NCBI GenBank assembly: GCA_023251335.1
Contig: JAHEZA010000055.1
Coordinates: 1 to 9,784 of the forward strand
Length of the DNA stretch: 9,784 nt
Reading direction: 5' to 3'
Source of the DNA: Chitinophagaceae bacterium
GTDB taxonomy: Bacteria; Bacteroidota; Bacteroidia; Chitinophagales; Chitinophagaceae
How positions within the stretch are numbered: the stretch's first letter is position 1; each line of letters starts with the position of its first letter. The notes beneath the pieces are model-generated. The model saw only the letters and a list, made by a program, of their open reading frames with translations, ran no database searches and was not told the DNA's origin. The position numbers were made by a program, and so were the translations under genes. This document shows positions 1 to 7,185 of the stretch, one piece after another.

Positions 1-1
1 G

Positions 2-187
2 CAATCCAAAGGCGTAAAGGCTATCAATACGTATCATACCGAGTTTGATGTAGAAAAAGATGAGGCGGTTTCTGAAATAGAAGTTCCTGATAAAAAATTA
101 AAAGGAAAGGTAGTGGCAGAATTGCAAAAAGGTTATCTTCTCAACGATAAACTGATTCGCTTTGCTAAAGTGGTGGTAGGCAAATGA
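2..187 (+). CDS. grpE: GrpE nucleotide exchange factor, C-terminal fragment
   Basis: The first 61 codons of the window are an open frame ending in TGA at 185-187. They match the C-terminal beta-domain of GrpE: a segment reading NTYHTEFDVEKDEAV, then GKVVAELQKGYLLNDKLIR and the closing FAKVVVGK. The pattern 'G-V-V-x-x-x-L-Q-K-G-Y-x-L-x-x-x-x-I-R-x-A-x-V-x-V' is characteristic of this family. GrpE is the cytoplasmic dimeric exchange factor that releases ADP from DnaK. The N-terminal coiled coil and the start lie outside the window. The gene directly precedes dnaJ on the same strand, the usual grpE-dnaJ heat-shock arrangement, with 84 nt to the preferred dnaJ start. No lesion is visible. The identification is firm although the gene is partial. 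Confidence 0.93.
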   Translation, partial: QSKGVKAINTYHTEFDVEKDEAVSEIEVPDKKLKGKVVAELQKGYLLNDKLIRFAKVVVGK

Positions 188-271
188 TCGTTCTAAAAAA
201 AAATTAATAAACCGTAGCTGCTATTTTCTGAGATCAAAACAGTGGTTCACACAAATGTTATGGCAAGTACA

Positions 272-1435
272 ATGTCCGCAAAAAGAGATTACTATGAAAT
301 TCTGGGTGTTAGCAAAGGCGCATCAGCCGATGAAATAAAAAAGGCTTACCGAAAGGTAGCCATGCAGTTTCATCCGGATAGAAACCCCGGCGACCACACC
401 GCAGAAGAAAAATTTAAAGAAGCAGCAGAAGCTTATGAAATATTAAGCGATGCTGACAAACGTGCACAATATGACAGGTTTGGTCACAATGCGTTCGGAC
501 AAGGACGCGGTGGCGGCGGCTTCTCGGGTGGTATGAATATGGAAGATATTTTCAGCCAGTTTGGAGATATTTTTGGAGATGATATGTTCGGAAGTTTTTT
601 CAGTGGTGGAAGCCATGGTAGAAGTTCAGGAAGAAGCAGAGGCGTTCGGGGTACGAACCTAAGAGTAAGAATAAAAGTGAATTTTGAAGAAATCGCCAAG
701 GGAACGACCAAGACCATAAAAGTAAAAAAATATATAAAATGCGATACTTGTAACGGTTCCGGGGCAAAGGATAAAAACAGTTCGCAAACTTGCAGAACAT
801 GCGGTGGAAACGGACAGGTACGCAGGGTGCAAAATACGTTTCTTGGCCAGATGCAAACCGTAACTACCTGCCCCGATTGTAACGGAGAAGGAACTGTAAT
901 CACCAACAAATGCAATGTCTGTAAAGGCGAAGGAAGAGTGTATGGTGAGGAAATGGTAACGTTGGAAATACCGGCTGGCGTCCAGGAAGGAATGCAATTA
1001 AGCATGGGCGGCAAAGGAAATATGGGCGAACGCGGGGGCGGATCAGGAGACCTGATTATTTTAATTGAAGAAGAGGCACATCCTTTTCTGCATCGTGAAG
1101 GACTTAATGTAGCCTTTGATCTTTATATTTCATTCACGGATGCTGTTTTCGGAACACAAACCGAAGTGCCAACAATTGATGGCCGTGCAAAAATAAAAAT
1201 ACCTGTAGGCACGCAAAGCGGAAAAATTTTCAGATTAAAAGGCAAAGGATTTCCGGCAATCAACAGCCGTGAAAAGGGCGACCAGTTAATCCAGGTAAAT
1301 GTTTGGACGCCACAGGCTGTTTCCGAGTCCGAGAAAATTACACTTGAAAGTTTACAGGACAGTGAAAATTTCAAACCCAAGCCGGATAAAAACGATAAGA
1401 CATTCTGGGAAAAAATTAAAGAAACTTTTAGCTGA
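272..1435 (+). CDS. dnaJ: Molecular chaperone DnaJ (Hsp40, type I)
   Basis: This is the co-chaperone that delivers unfolded substrates to DnaK and stimulates its ATPase in the cytoplasm. Counting from ATG 272 (387 aa), the J domain is residues 4-70 with the essential HPD at 34-36. The Gly/Phe-rich linker is at about 71-125. The cysteine-rich zinc domain at 157-222 has all four CxxCxGxG repeats intact ([32 protein letters not shown]). The two C-terminal substrate-binding beta domains follow. Length is normal for full-length DnaJ. The frame is open upstream to a GTG at 242 and an ATG at 260. I chose ATG 272 because [13 protein letters not shown] matches the usual family N-terminus. No clear Shine-Dalgarno sequence is present, as is common in Bacteroidota. 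It follows grpE in an apparent operon and ends in TGA with TAA immediately after. Confidence 0.96.
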   Translation: MSAKRDYYEILGVSKGASADEIKKAYRKVAMQFHPDRNPGDHTAEEKFKEAAEAYEILSDADKRAQYDRFGHNAFGQGRGGGGFSGGMNMEDIFSQFGDIFGDDMFGSFFSGGSHGRSSGRSRGVRGTNLRVRIKVNFEEIAKGTTKTIKVKKYIKCDTCNGSGAKDKNSSQTCRTCGGNGQVRRVQNTFLGQMQTVTTCPDCNGEGTVITNKCNVCKGEGRVYGEEMVTLEIPAGVQEGMQLSMGGKGNMGERGGGSGDLIILIEEEAHPFLHREGLNVAFDLYISFTDAVFGTQTEVPTIDGRAKIKIPVGTQSGKIFRLKGKGFPAINSREKGDQLIQVNVWTPQAVSESEKITLESLQDSENFKPKPDKNDKTFWEKIKETFS

Positions 1436-1447
1436 TAAATACTAAAA

Positions 1448-1478
1448 ATTAGAAATAGCAAAGATTTGTTTGTTTACT
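1448..1478 (-). repeat. Copy C of the AGTAAACAAA-N12-ATTTCTAAT intergenic repeat
   Basis: Read on the minus strand, 1478-1469 is AGTAAACAAA. Twelve bases follow, then 1456-1448 is ATTTCTAAT. The same two words with exactly the same 12-nt spacing occur on the plus strand at 7759-7789 and 7845-7875. The copy overlaps the dnaJ terminator hairpin, with the first word in its loop. It lies 56 nt after the VWA stop in the sense direction of that gene. The 12-nt spacer is not conserved between copies. Its role is unknown; a 3'-end element or a remnant of a dispersed repeat are both possible. Confidence 0.55.
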
Positions 1479-1501
1479 GGAGATCCAAGCAAATCTTTTT
1501 T
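1460..1501 (+). terminator. Hairpin terminator after dnaJ
   Basis: A perfect 9-bp stem, AAAGATTTG (1460-1468) and CAAATCTTT (1490-1498), encloses a 21-nt loop. The 3' arm runs directly into a T-rich stretch to about 1501 and beyond. It starts 25 nt after the dnaJ stop, fitting a rho-independent terminator for grpE-dnaJ, although the stem is AT-rich. Read on the minus strand it sits downstream of the VWA gene and is followed by a weaker T-rich tail, so it may act in both directions. The minus-strand loop contains the AGTAAACAAA word shared with other intergenic sites. AAATCTTTTT-TATT recurs just downstream at about 1519-1531. Confidence 0.6.
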
Positions 1502-1533
1502 ATTATCGCATGGGTTGGAAATCTTTTTATTCA

Positions 1534-3300
1534 TTAGTGTTTTCGCCGGCTCCTTCTATTCTTTTTCTTGTCATCGTAAATAGAATTGCATTTATCCAGC
1601 AATCCAATATATTCAGTTTCAAGAAAATTACTTTTATCCATCGAGTTAACTGCAATATTTTTAATAACACGCCATTCTATATTTTCAGGAAAGTATTTAG
1701 ACTTTCTAAGTTTTAATCCAAACATAGCAACAGACGTTGCGAAATGCAGCTCCCTGTTAATCGAGTCGAGTGGAAAATAATTTTCAAGACATTGGTAATT
1801 CAGAATCTGCTCTTTCTCATTTTTTGGAACATAATAATGAACCGTAAAATCGGCGAGCAATGCGTTTAGCGTGGGTATTGAGTCGGTTTTTGTGGGAACT
1901 ATTTCGAATATAACCGTATTCCCACTTGCAGAACCAATTTCTCCACCTTCTAATTCATAATCCTTTTGGTCTATTACACTTTTTTTATTATCGTAGCCTA
2001 ACAACCTGTATTCTTTGACCACATCAGGATTGAATTTTGCATCGATATACACGTTGCTTGCTATAGAGTACATGGTTTGTGTAAACTCTGTTACCAATAC
2101 TTTTTGAGCCTCTCTGATATCATCCAAATAAGCAAAATTACCATTACCTTTTTTAGCAAGTACTTCAATTTTTGAATCCTTGTAATTACCCATCCCTACA
2201 CCAAGGCAGGTAAGATAAACACCAGACAATTTTTCTTTTGATATTAATTCTTCCAGATCTCGTTCACTTTTTTGCCCGATATTAAAATCGCCATCAGTGG
2301 CCAGGATAATACGATTATTGCCGCCCTTAATAAAGGTACTTTCCGCCAGTTTATATGCCATTCTGATAGCCGCTTCTCCAGGTGTGTCTCCACTGGCTGT
2401 TAATTCTTCTATCGATTTTGATATCTTTTGCTTTTCAGCACCACTTGTCGGTTGCAGCCAAACTCCAACCGAGCCGCCATATGTTACAATGGAAACCGTA
2501 TCTATTACTCTTAAATTTTTAACCAATAATTGAAATGCTTCTTTCAAAAGAGGCAACCTGTTTGGTAAATCCATACTTCCGGATACATCAATAAGAAAAA
2601 CCAAATTGGATGGAGGTACATGATCCAGGTTCAATTTTTTTCCTGACAGATTCAAATATAAAAGTCGATGGGCCTTTTCCCAGGGACAATCAGAGACCTG
2701 CGACTCTATTCTGAAAACATTATTATCTTCAGGTTCCTTATAATTAAAATTGAAATAATTCAGCATTTCATCTACTCTCACCGCGTCCGGTGGCACTTTT
2801 TCATTCTGGTTGATAAACCGGCGAACATTACTATAGGATGCCTTATCAATCCGCATCGAAAATTCAGTATTTGTTTTATCAGTAACTTTTACAAAATCAT
2901 TTTCCGCGAGGCTGTTGTAGCTCTCATCCTGATAATATGAGATAGGAAACATATTTCCGGCACTTCCGGTAGTAAGCGATACGAGTTTTGCCTTGTATGT
3001 TTTTACGGTTGTCGGAACGGGCTCTAAAATGATATGCTGATATTCGGTGGTTTTGATCTTCAGACCTTCAGTGACATACCCGTCTAAGCTAAATACCAAT
3101 GAATCTGTTAGATTAGAAGATGGAATTCCGAATCCTCCGGTTACCCCGCTTGCATACAGCGAACCGATAGAAGGCATATAAATCTTCACATTTTGCAGCG
3201 GTTGATTCTTCTCATCCTTTACATCGCCCCTGATATAATACTGTGCAGACGCATTGTTGATGCACAGTAAAGCAAATAATATGACAAAAATGTATTTCAA
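1534..3300 (-). CDS. Secreted YfbK-like von Willebrand factor type A protein
   Basis: The frame is open from 3360 (608 codons), but no ATG precedes the signal peptide. I start it at TTG 3300 (588 aa), which gives a classic signal peptide beginning MKYIFVILFALL and ending ASA-Q. The following residue numbers are from 3360. A carboxypeptidase-regulatory-like beta domain lies at about 42-112. The YfbK-type N-terminal VWA motif follows at about 152-210 (ENDFVKV, then IDKASYSNVRRF and PPDAVRVDEMLNYF). The VWA domain is at about 252-430, with MIDAS residues DVSGS 258-262, T326 and D356. A YfbK-type C-terminal domain begins at about 432, and the tail is strongly basic. Such proteins are exported metal-ion-dependent adhesion or scaffold proteins, and the precise partner is unknown. 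It is the last gene of the five-gene minus-strand run. The start is odd (see findings); the family call is confident. Confidence 0.88.
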   Translation of the reverse strand: MKYIFVILFALLCINNASAQYYIRGDVKDEKNQPLQNVKIYMPSIGSLYASGVTGGFGIPSSNLTDSLVFSLDGYVTEGLKIKTTEYQHIILEPVPTTVKTYKAKLVSLTTGSAGNMFPISYYQDESYNSLAENDFVKVTDKTNTEFSMRIDKASYSNVRRFINQNEKVPPDAVRVDEMLNYFNFNYKEPEDNNVFRIESQVSDCPWEKAHRLLYLNLSGKKLNLDHVPPSNLVFLIDVSGSMDLPNRLPLLKEAFQLLVKNLRVIDTVSIVTYGGSVGVWLQPTSGAEKQKISKSIEELTASGDTPGEAAIRMAYKLAESTFIKGGNNRIILATDGDFNIGQKSERDLEELISKEKLSGVYLTCLGVGMGNYKDSKIEVLAKKGNGNFAYLDDIREAQKVLVTEFTQTMYSIASNVYIDAKFNPDVVKEYRLLGYDNKKSVIDQKDYELEGGEIGSASGNTVIFEIVPTKTDSIPTLNALLADFTVHYYVPKNEKEQILNYQCLENYFPLDSINRELHFATSVAMFGLKLRKSKYFPENIEWRVIKNIAVNSMDKSNFLETEYIGLLDKCNSIYDDKKKNRRSRRKH

Positions 3301-3382
3301 GAAAAATGATTTGGCATGGACATCTTCAGCAAATTCGTTTATTGGCAAGTATAAGAACAAATTAGTTAATAGGCAAAGTAAA

Positions 3383-3916
3383 CTAAACCAATTGGTAGAT
3401 TTCTTTTATGTTTCTTCCGAGCCCATCATAATCCAATCCATATCCCAATACAAATTTATTAGGAATGGTAAATCCAAGGTAATCTATTTTTATCGGGTGT
3501 ACCATGGCGGCAGGCTTATGCAGTAACGATGCAATTTTCAAAGAAGCCGGATGCTGATGCTCTAATTGCGGCAGAAACTGCGACAAGGTTTTGCCCGTGT
3601 CAACAATATCCTCGACTATAATTACATCTCTTCCGTAAAGTTCTGCGTCAAGTCAAATAGCAGTAATTACTTTACCCGTAGATTTCACGCCCTTATAAGA
3701 TGCTAATTTTATAAAACAAATTTCCGCTTCAACATTTATTTTTTTAAACAGGTCTGCAGCAAAAATAAAAGCGCCATTAAGAATGGCGATAAATAATGGT
3801 TTTTTTCCCTCATAATCTTTGTTTATTTCTGCCGCTACTCTCTTTATTTGCTCTTCTATTTCGTGCTCGGTAATGTATGGAACAAATTCCTTATCGTGTA
3901 CTTTTATATTAGCCAT
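3383..3916 (-). pseudogene. hpt: Hypoxanthine phosphoribosyltransferase interrupted by an in-frame TGA
   Basis: HPRT converts hypoxanthine or guanine plus PRPP to IMP or GMP in cytoplasmic purine salvage. From ATG 3914-3916 the frame reads as a normal HPRT N-terminal half (LFIAILNGAFIFAADL at 41-56, SYKGVKSTGKV at 73-83). It then meets TGA at 3653-3655 (codon 88). Without any frame change it continues with LDAELYGRDV and the PRPP-binding motif VIIVEDIVDTGKT (98-110), then IPNKFVLGYGLDYDGLGR (151-168), and stops at TAG 3383-3385. Read through, the product is 177 residues, the usual length. The upstream piece alone lacks the PRPP loop and should be inactive. A GGA-to-TGA change is the simplest cause, because glycine is common at this position in related proteins. 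It may be a real nonsense mutation or a sequencing error. It starts 3 nt after the glucosaminidase stop and precedes the VWA gene. Confidence 0.9.
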
Positions 3917-3919
3917 AAT

Positions 3920-4915
3920 TTATTTTGAGCTTTCAATTTTCGGGGTTGAGCCCTTAGCACTTTGTATCGGTCCTTCCCCGTTAACTGGCTTTAAGAATAT
4001 TTTTGTTCCTACTGCAATAAAGTCGCCAGATGAAAGATGATTATAATCACAGAGACTTTGTAACAGAATTCCATTTTTTTGCGCAATGTCGTGCATGGAT
4101 TCATTTGCCTGCGCGATGCAGAACTCATCTTTACCTTCTTTTTTCTTTTTCTCTAAAAAAATAAACTGATTCCGCGTAAGCAATCCATCCTTATTCAATT
4201 CATTTATAGATAATAATTTTTCCAGGCCGATATGAGACTGTGTGGCTATCGCCAATAATGAAGTACCCTTTGGGACTAACAAAACTTTGAGTCCATTGAT
4301 AGTAAGATTAATGGGTGCAGTAAGACTTGAATCAGCAAACAATGTGGACAAACTATCTTCAGGATCTATTTGATTTTTTTCCGCAACAAACTGCGGAACC
4401 TCATTCAAACCATCCAAGGTATATTGTTCCAGGTTATATTTTTCAATACTTTTAATTAGAATTTCCGGATAGCTGGGGTTTGTCGCGTAACCTGCTTTTC
4501 GAAGACCATAAGCCCAATCCTTATAATCAGTAGGGTTAAGTTGAAATAAAGATGAATACCGAGCGCTGCCTCGTAAAAAATCAGAATGATCACGATAAGA
4601 ATCATCAGCGGTTTTATATTTTCTAAAGCATTCACCGGGTTTATCGTCATCATGACTTACTGTTTCAGCAGTCCAGGTGCTTTTGCATTTAATTCCGAAA
4701 TGGTTATTCGATTCTTTTACAAGATCGCTATTGCCACTCTGGGATTCCAATAATCCCTGCGCAAGTGTAATAGCAGCCGGTACGCCCATCCTTTTCATTT
4801 CACTGATAGCGATATCTTTATATTCCTCAATATATTGTTGAGGAGTGATAGTTTGTGCAGCAGATTGTAAAAAACAAACTATCGAACAACATAAAATGAT
4901 GATTGCTTTATTCAT
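3920..4915 (-). CDS. Secreted glucosaminidase (FlgJ/GH73-like) with LysM repeats
   Basis: This is a peptidoglycan hydrolase predicted to cleave the glycan backbone outside the cytoplasmic membrane. It has 331 residues from ATG 4913-4915. The signal peptide is about 1-20, cleaved at SAA-Q. The Mannosyl-glycoprotein endo-beta-N-acetylglucosaminidase domain covers about 24-163: VPAAITLAQGLLESQSGNS at 45-63 with the expected catalytic Glu at 57, then NNHFGIKCK, the FRKY and SYRDHSDFL segments, and the WAYGLRKAGYATNPSYP substrate-cleft motif. The C-terminal half holds two divergent LysM-like repeats at about 211-256 and 266-308, which would bind glycan. The second ends in FIAVGTKIFLKP. It lies 34 nt after the O-methyltransferase stop and 3 nt before hpt, so it is almost certainly co-transcribed with both. 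The exact bond cleaved cannot be judged from sequence. Confidence 0.9.
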   Translation of the reverse strand: MNKAIIILCCSIVCFLQSAAQTITPQQYIEEYKDIAISEMKRMGVPAAITLAQGLLESQSGNSDLVKESNNHFGIKCKSTWTAETVSHDDDKPGECFRKYKTADDSYRDHSDFLRGSARYSSLFQLNPTDYKDWAYGLRKAGYATNPSYPEILIKSIEKYNLEQYTLDGLNEVPQFVAEKNQIDPEDSLSTLFADSSLTAPINLTINGLKVLLVPKGTSLLAIATQSHIGLEKLLSINELNKDGLLTRNQFIFLEKKKKEGKDEFCIAQANESMHDIAQKNGILLQSLCDYNHLSSGDFIAVGTKIFLKPVNGEGPIQSAKGSTPKIESSK

Positions 4916-4949
4916 CAGAAAAAAATATTTTAATTCAGAATGTAGAAAT

Positions 4950-5591
4950 TTATTTTTTTATGATCATCATCAAACCATCTCTCACAGTCATTATTACCTG
5001 TTGCACTCTTATGTCTTTCGCCACGTGTTCATTAAAACTATTAATAGCTTTTGCATTTTTACCCTTAATCTTCTCTTCCAACACTTCTCCATGAAAAAGG
5101 ACATTATCTGCGAGGATAACGCCTCCTTTTCTTAAACGCGGCAAGGTCAATTCGTAATAATTTGTATAATTCGTCTTATCAGCGTCAATGAAAATCAAAT
5201 CCCATTCCGGCTTTAGTTCCGGAATTATTTCTAACGCATTTCCCCGGTGTAAAATTATCTGTTCGTTGTGTGAAGATTTTGCAAAATAATTTTGAGCGAT
5301 TGTGGCATCTTCTTCTCTTAATTCGATAGTATGCAAATAGCCACCTGCCTGTAATCCCTTCGCAAGGCACAAAGCACTATAACCCATAAAGGTTCCTATT
5401 TCCAGGATATTCTTTGGCCTTATTATTTTACTAAACATTTCAAGCATTTTACCCTGCAAAGGACCACTCAGCATGTCGGAGTGCTCATGATTATGTAATG
5501 TAAAGTGTTCTATCTCCTGCAACAACTTATCTGTTGGTTCAGAAAAAGTAGTTGCGTATTCTGTGGCGTGCTCGTTTATTATTTCAGGCAT
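4950..5591 (-). CDS. SAM-dependent O-methyltransferase, CCoAOMT/family 3 type
   Basis: This 213-residue soluble class I methyltransferase has the hallmarks of the cation-dependent O-methyltransferase family. Motif I is ILEIGTFMGYSALCLA at 62-77, which binds SAM. The acidic HTIELREED follows at about 87-95. The metal-site motif FIDADKTNYTNYY is at 134-146, with D136 as a probable ligand. The second metal-site segment VILADNVLFHG is at 158-168, with D162 and N163. Members methylate hydroxyl groups on catechol-like or other small aromatic substrates; the substrate here is not evident. The ATG (5589-5591) overlaps the symporter stop (TGA, 5584-5586) by 8 nt, which points to translational coupling. 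The length is typical of the bacterial family and no lesion is seen. Confidence 0.92.
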   Translation of the reverse strand: MPEIINEHATEYATTFSEPTDKLLQEIEHFTLHNHEHSDMLSGPLQGKMLEMFSKIIRPKNILEIGTFMGYSALCLAKGLQAGGYLHTIELREEDATIAQNYFAKSSHNEQIILHRGNALEIIPELKPEWDLIFIDADKTNYTNYYELTLPRLRKGGVILADNVLFHGEVLEEKIKGKNAKAINSFNEHVAKDIRVQQVIMTVRDGLMMIIKK

Positions 5592-7104
5592 AAGATAAAT
5601 TTAGTTCTTCAGTAGTTTTCTTTTTTGAAAAAATCCACAATCCTATAAAGGTAAGAAGCCCATTTACAATTATCAACTCTTCGGCAAAAACATAGCCACC
5701 GAATAAAACAGTGGAATATTTATCAATAAAGAAACAAAGTATGGGCGCAAGGATAACTATAATGGGCGTAAGTTTATCCATTACTTGCCTTCTTCTGGCA
5801 AATATCGAAAATGCAAACAGGCCAATCAACGGGCCATAGGTGAAGGTGGCTACCTTAAAAATAGCGGTTACAACAGATGCGTCATTTACCGCATTAAATA
5901 ATAAGACCACCAATAGTATGATGATTGAAAAAGCGATATGTACATAAGTTCTTTGTCGAACCATGTCTTTCTCCAGTTCAGTTTTTCGCTTATCAAAATT
6001 TAAAAAATCAACACAGAAAGATGTGGTTAATGCAGTAAGCCCCGAATCGGTGGTAGCAAAGGTTGCAGCGGTAAGCCCGAGCATAAAGACCACCGCCGGA
6101 ACGCCTTTAAAATGATTTAATGCGATCTCGGGAAAAAGATAATCCGTTCTTGGCAAATGTGTATCCGCATCCAAAGGAATAGCAATTCCTTCGCGGTTGG
6201 CGTAGATATATAACAGTGCACCTACGCTTAGAAAAAACAAATTAATGATCACAAAAACAAAAGTAAAGCTGAGCATATTTTTCTGTGCTTCTTTGATGTT
6301 TTTGCAGCTCAGATTTTTTTGCATCAGATCCTGATCCAGCCCAAACATACCAATGGTAACAAAAATGCCTCCGAGAAATTGTTTGGAAAAATGAAATTTA
6401 TTGGAAACGAAATTATCTGTAAAAAATATTTTAGAATAACTGCTGTCTTTTACAGTGTGAAATGCCTCGCTGATGTTCATATTGAGACTACTGCAAATAA
6501 AATAGATGGAAAGAATTACGGAAGCGACCAGGAAAACAGTTTGCAATGTATCGGTAATAATAATTGTTTTCAATCCGCCCCTAAAAGTATATCCCCATAT
6601 CAGTAGCAAACAAATAACAATAGTTAGCCAAAAAGGAACTCCCATTTCATCAAAAATAAAACGCTGTAAAACAATTGCTACAAGATAGAGCCTAAATGCA
6701 GAACCAATAACTCTTGAAATTAAGAATATGGCCGCTGCCGTCTTATGGCTTACCTTTCCGAGTGTTCTTTCTATTACTTCATAAATAGAAATCAGATGCA
6801 TCTTATAATATAATGGCAGCAAAATACCGGCTACTAAAAAATATCCAACGGCGTTCCCCAATACAAACTGAAAATATCGAAACTGAGAACCGGCGAGGTT
6901 TCCCACTTCGCCAGGCACAGAAATAAAAGTAACACCGCTCAATGCCGTACCGATCATTCCAAAGGCAACCAAATACCATTTAGAAGACCGGTTGGCAATA
7001 AAAAAAGTAGCATTATCCGTTGATTTCCGGGAAGTGAGATAAGAGACAACAATCAGAACCAGGAAATAGCCGATAATAAAAGAAAGCAGTACAGCAGGAG
7101 ACAT
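5584..7104 (-). CDS. Sodium:solute symporter (SSS family)
   Basis: This is a 506-residue inner-membrane transporter with about 13 hydrophobic segments. It begins at the first (AVLLSFIIGYFLVLIVVSY) and ends with a short basic/polar tail. SSS hallmarks include FFIANRSSKWYLVAFGMIGTALSGVTFISVPGEVG near residues 34-67, the conserved GMFGLDQDLMQKNLSCKNIKEAQKNML segment, and LGLTAATFATTDSGLTALTTSF. The latter corresponds to the Na+-site helix, with its conserved Ser/Thr pair. The family couples inward Na+ to uptake of sugars, amino acids, vitamins or other solutes, and the substrate cannot be assigned. It is the first gene of the minus-strand run, so its promoter should lie in the 81-nt divergent gap (7105-7185). 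A TAATTTTC sequence on the minus strand at 7138-7131 is only a weak -7 candidate. Confidence 0.92.
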   Translation of the reverse strand: MSPAVLLSFIIGYFLVLIVVSYLTSRKSTDNATFFIANRSSKWYLVAFGMIGTALSGVTFISVPGEVGNLAGSQFRYFQFVLGNAVGYFLVAGILLPLYYKMHLISIYEVIERTLGKVSHKTAAAIFLISRVIGSAFRLYLVAIVLQRFIFDEMGVPFWLTIVICLLLIWGYTFRGGLKTIIITDTLQTVFLVASVILSIYFICSSLNMNISEAFHTVKDSSYSKIFFTDNFVSNKFHFSKQFLGGIFVTIGMFGLDQDLMQKNLSCKNIKEAQKNMLSFTFVFVIINLFFLSVGALLYIYANREGIAIPLDADTHLPRTDYLFPEIALNHFKGVPAVVFMLGLTAATFATTDSGLTALTTSFCVDFLNFDKRKTELEKDMVRQRTYVHIAFSIIILLVVLLFNAVNDASVVTAIFKVATFTYGPLIGLFAFSIFARRRQVMDKLTPIIVILAPILCFFIDKYSTVLFGGYVFAEELIIVNGLLTFIGLWIFSKKKTTEELNLSYA

Positions 7105-7128
7105 AATTTTGATTTGGAAATATTAAAA

Positions 7129-7160
7129 TTGAAAATTAGGATTTCTATTTTTTAAATTTG
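7129..7160 (+). promoter_or_regulatory. Candidate Bacteroidota-type promoter for the LOG gene
   Basis: TAAATTTG at 7153-7160 matches the Bacteroidota primary-sigma -7 consensus TAnnTTTG exactly. TTG at 7129-7131 lies 21 nt upstream and would serve as a -33 element. Transcription would begin near 7165-7170, leaving a short A-rich leader before ATG 7186. The surrounding sequence is very AT-rich, so a chance match is possible. There is no experimental support here. Confidence 0.45.
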
Positions 7161-7185
7161 ATTTTTTTTCAAGATAAATAAAAAT

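Noticed and set aside
484..1014. Long open frame on the minus strand opposite dnaJ (176 codons)
   Set aside because: It lies wholly within the well-conserved dnaJ coding sequence. The product is Pro/Ser/Leu-rich with no recognisable domain, so it is a shadow of plus-strand codon use.
3377..3408. AGTAAACTAA-N12-ATTTCTTTTA, resembling the intergenic composite motif
   Set aside because: It overlaps the hpt C-terminal codons and stop, where the conserved EIYQLV ending dictates much of the sequence. The first word has a mismatch and the second word matches only in its first six bases.
3653..3655. UGA decoded as glycine (alternative genetic code) or as selenocysteine
   Set aside because: grpE, dnaJ, the symporter and the dehydrogenase all end in TGA at their normal C-termini, so UGA is a stop here. 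HPRT has no selenocysteine at this position, and I saw no obvious downstream insertion element.
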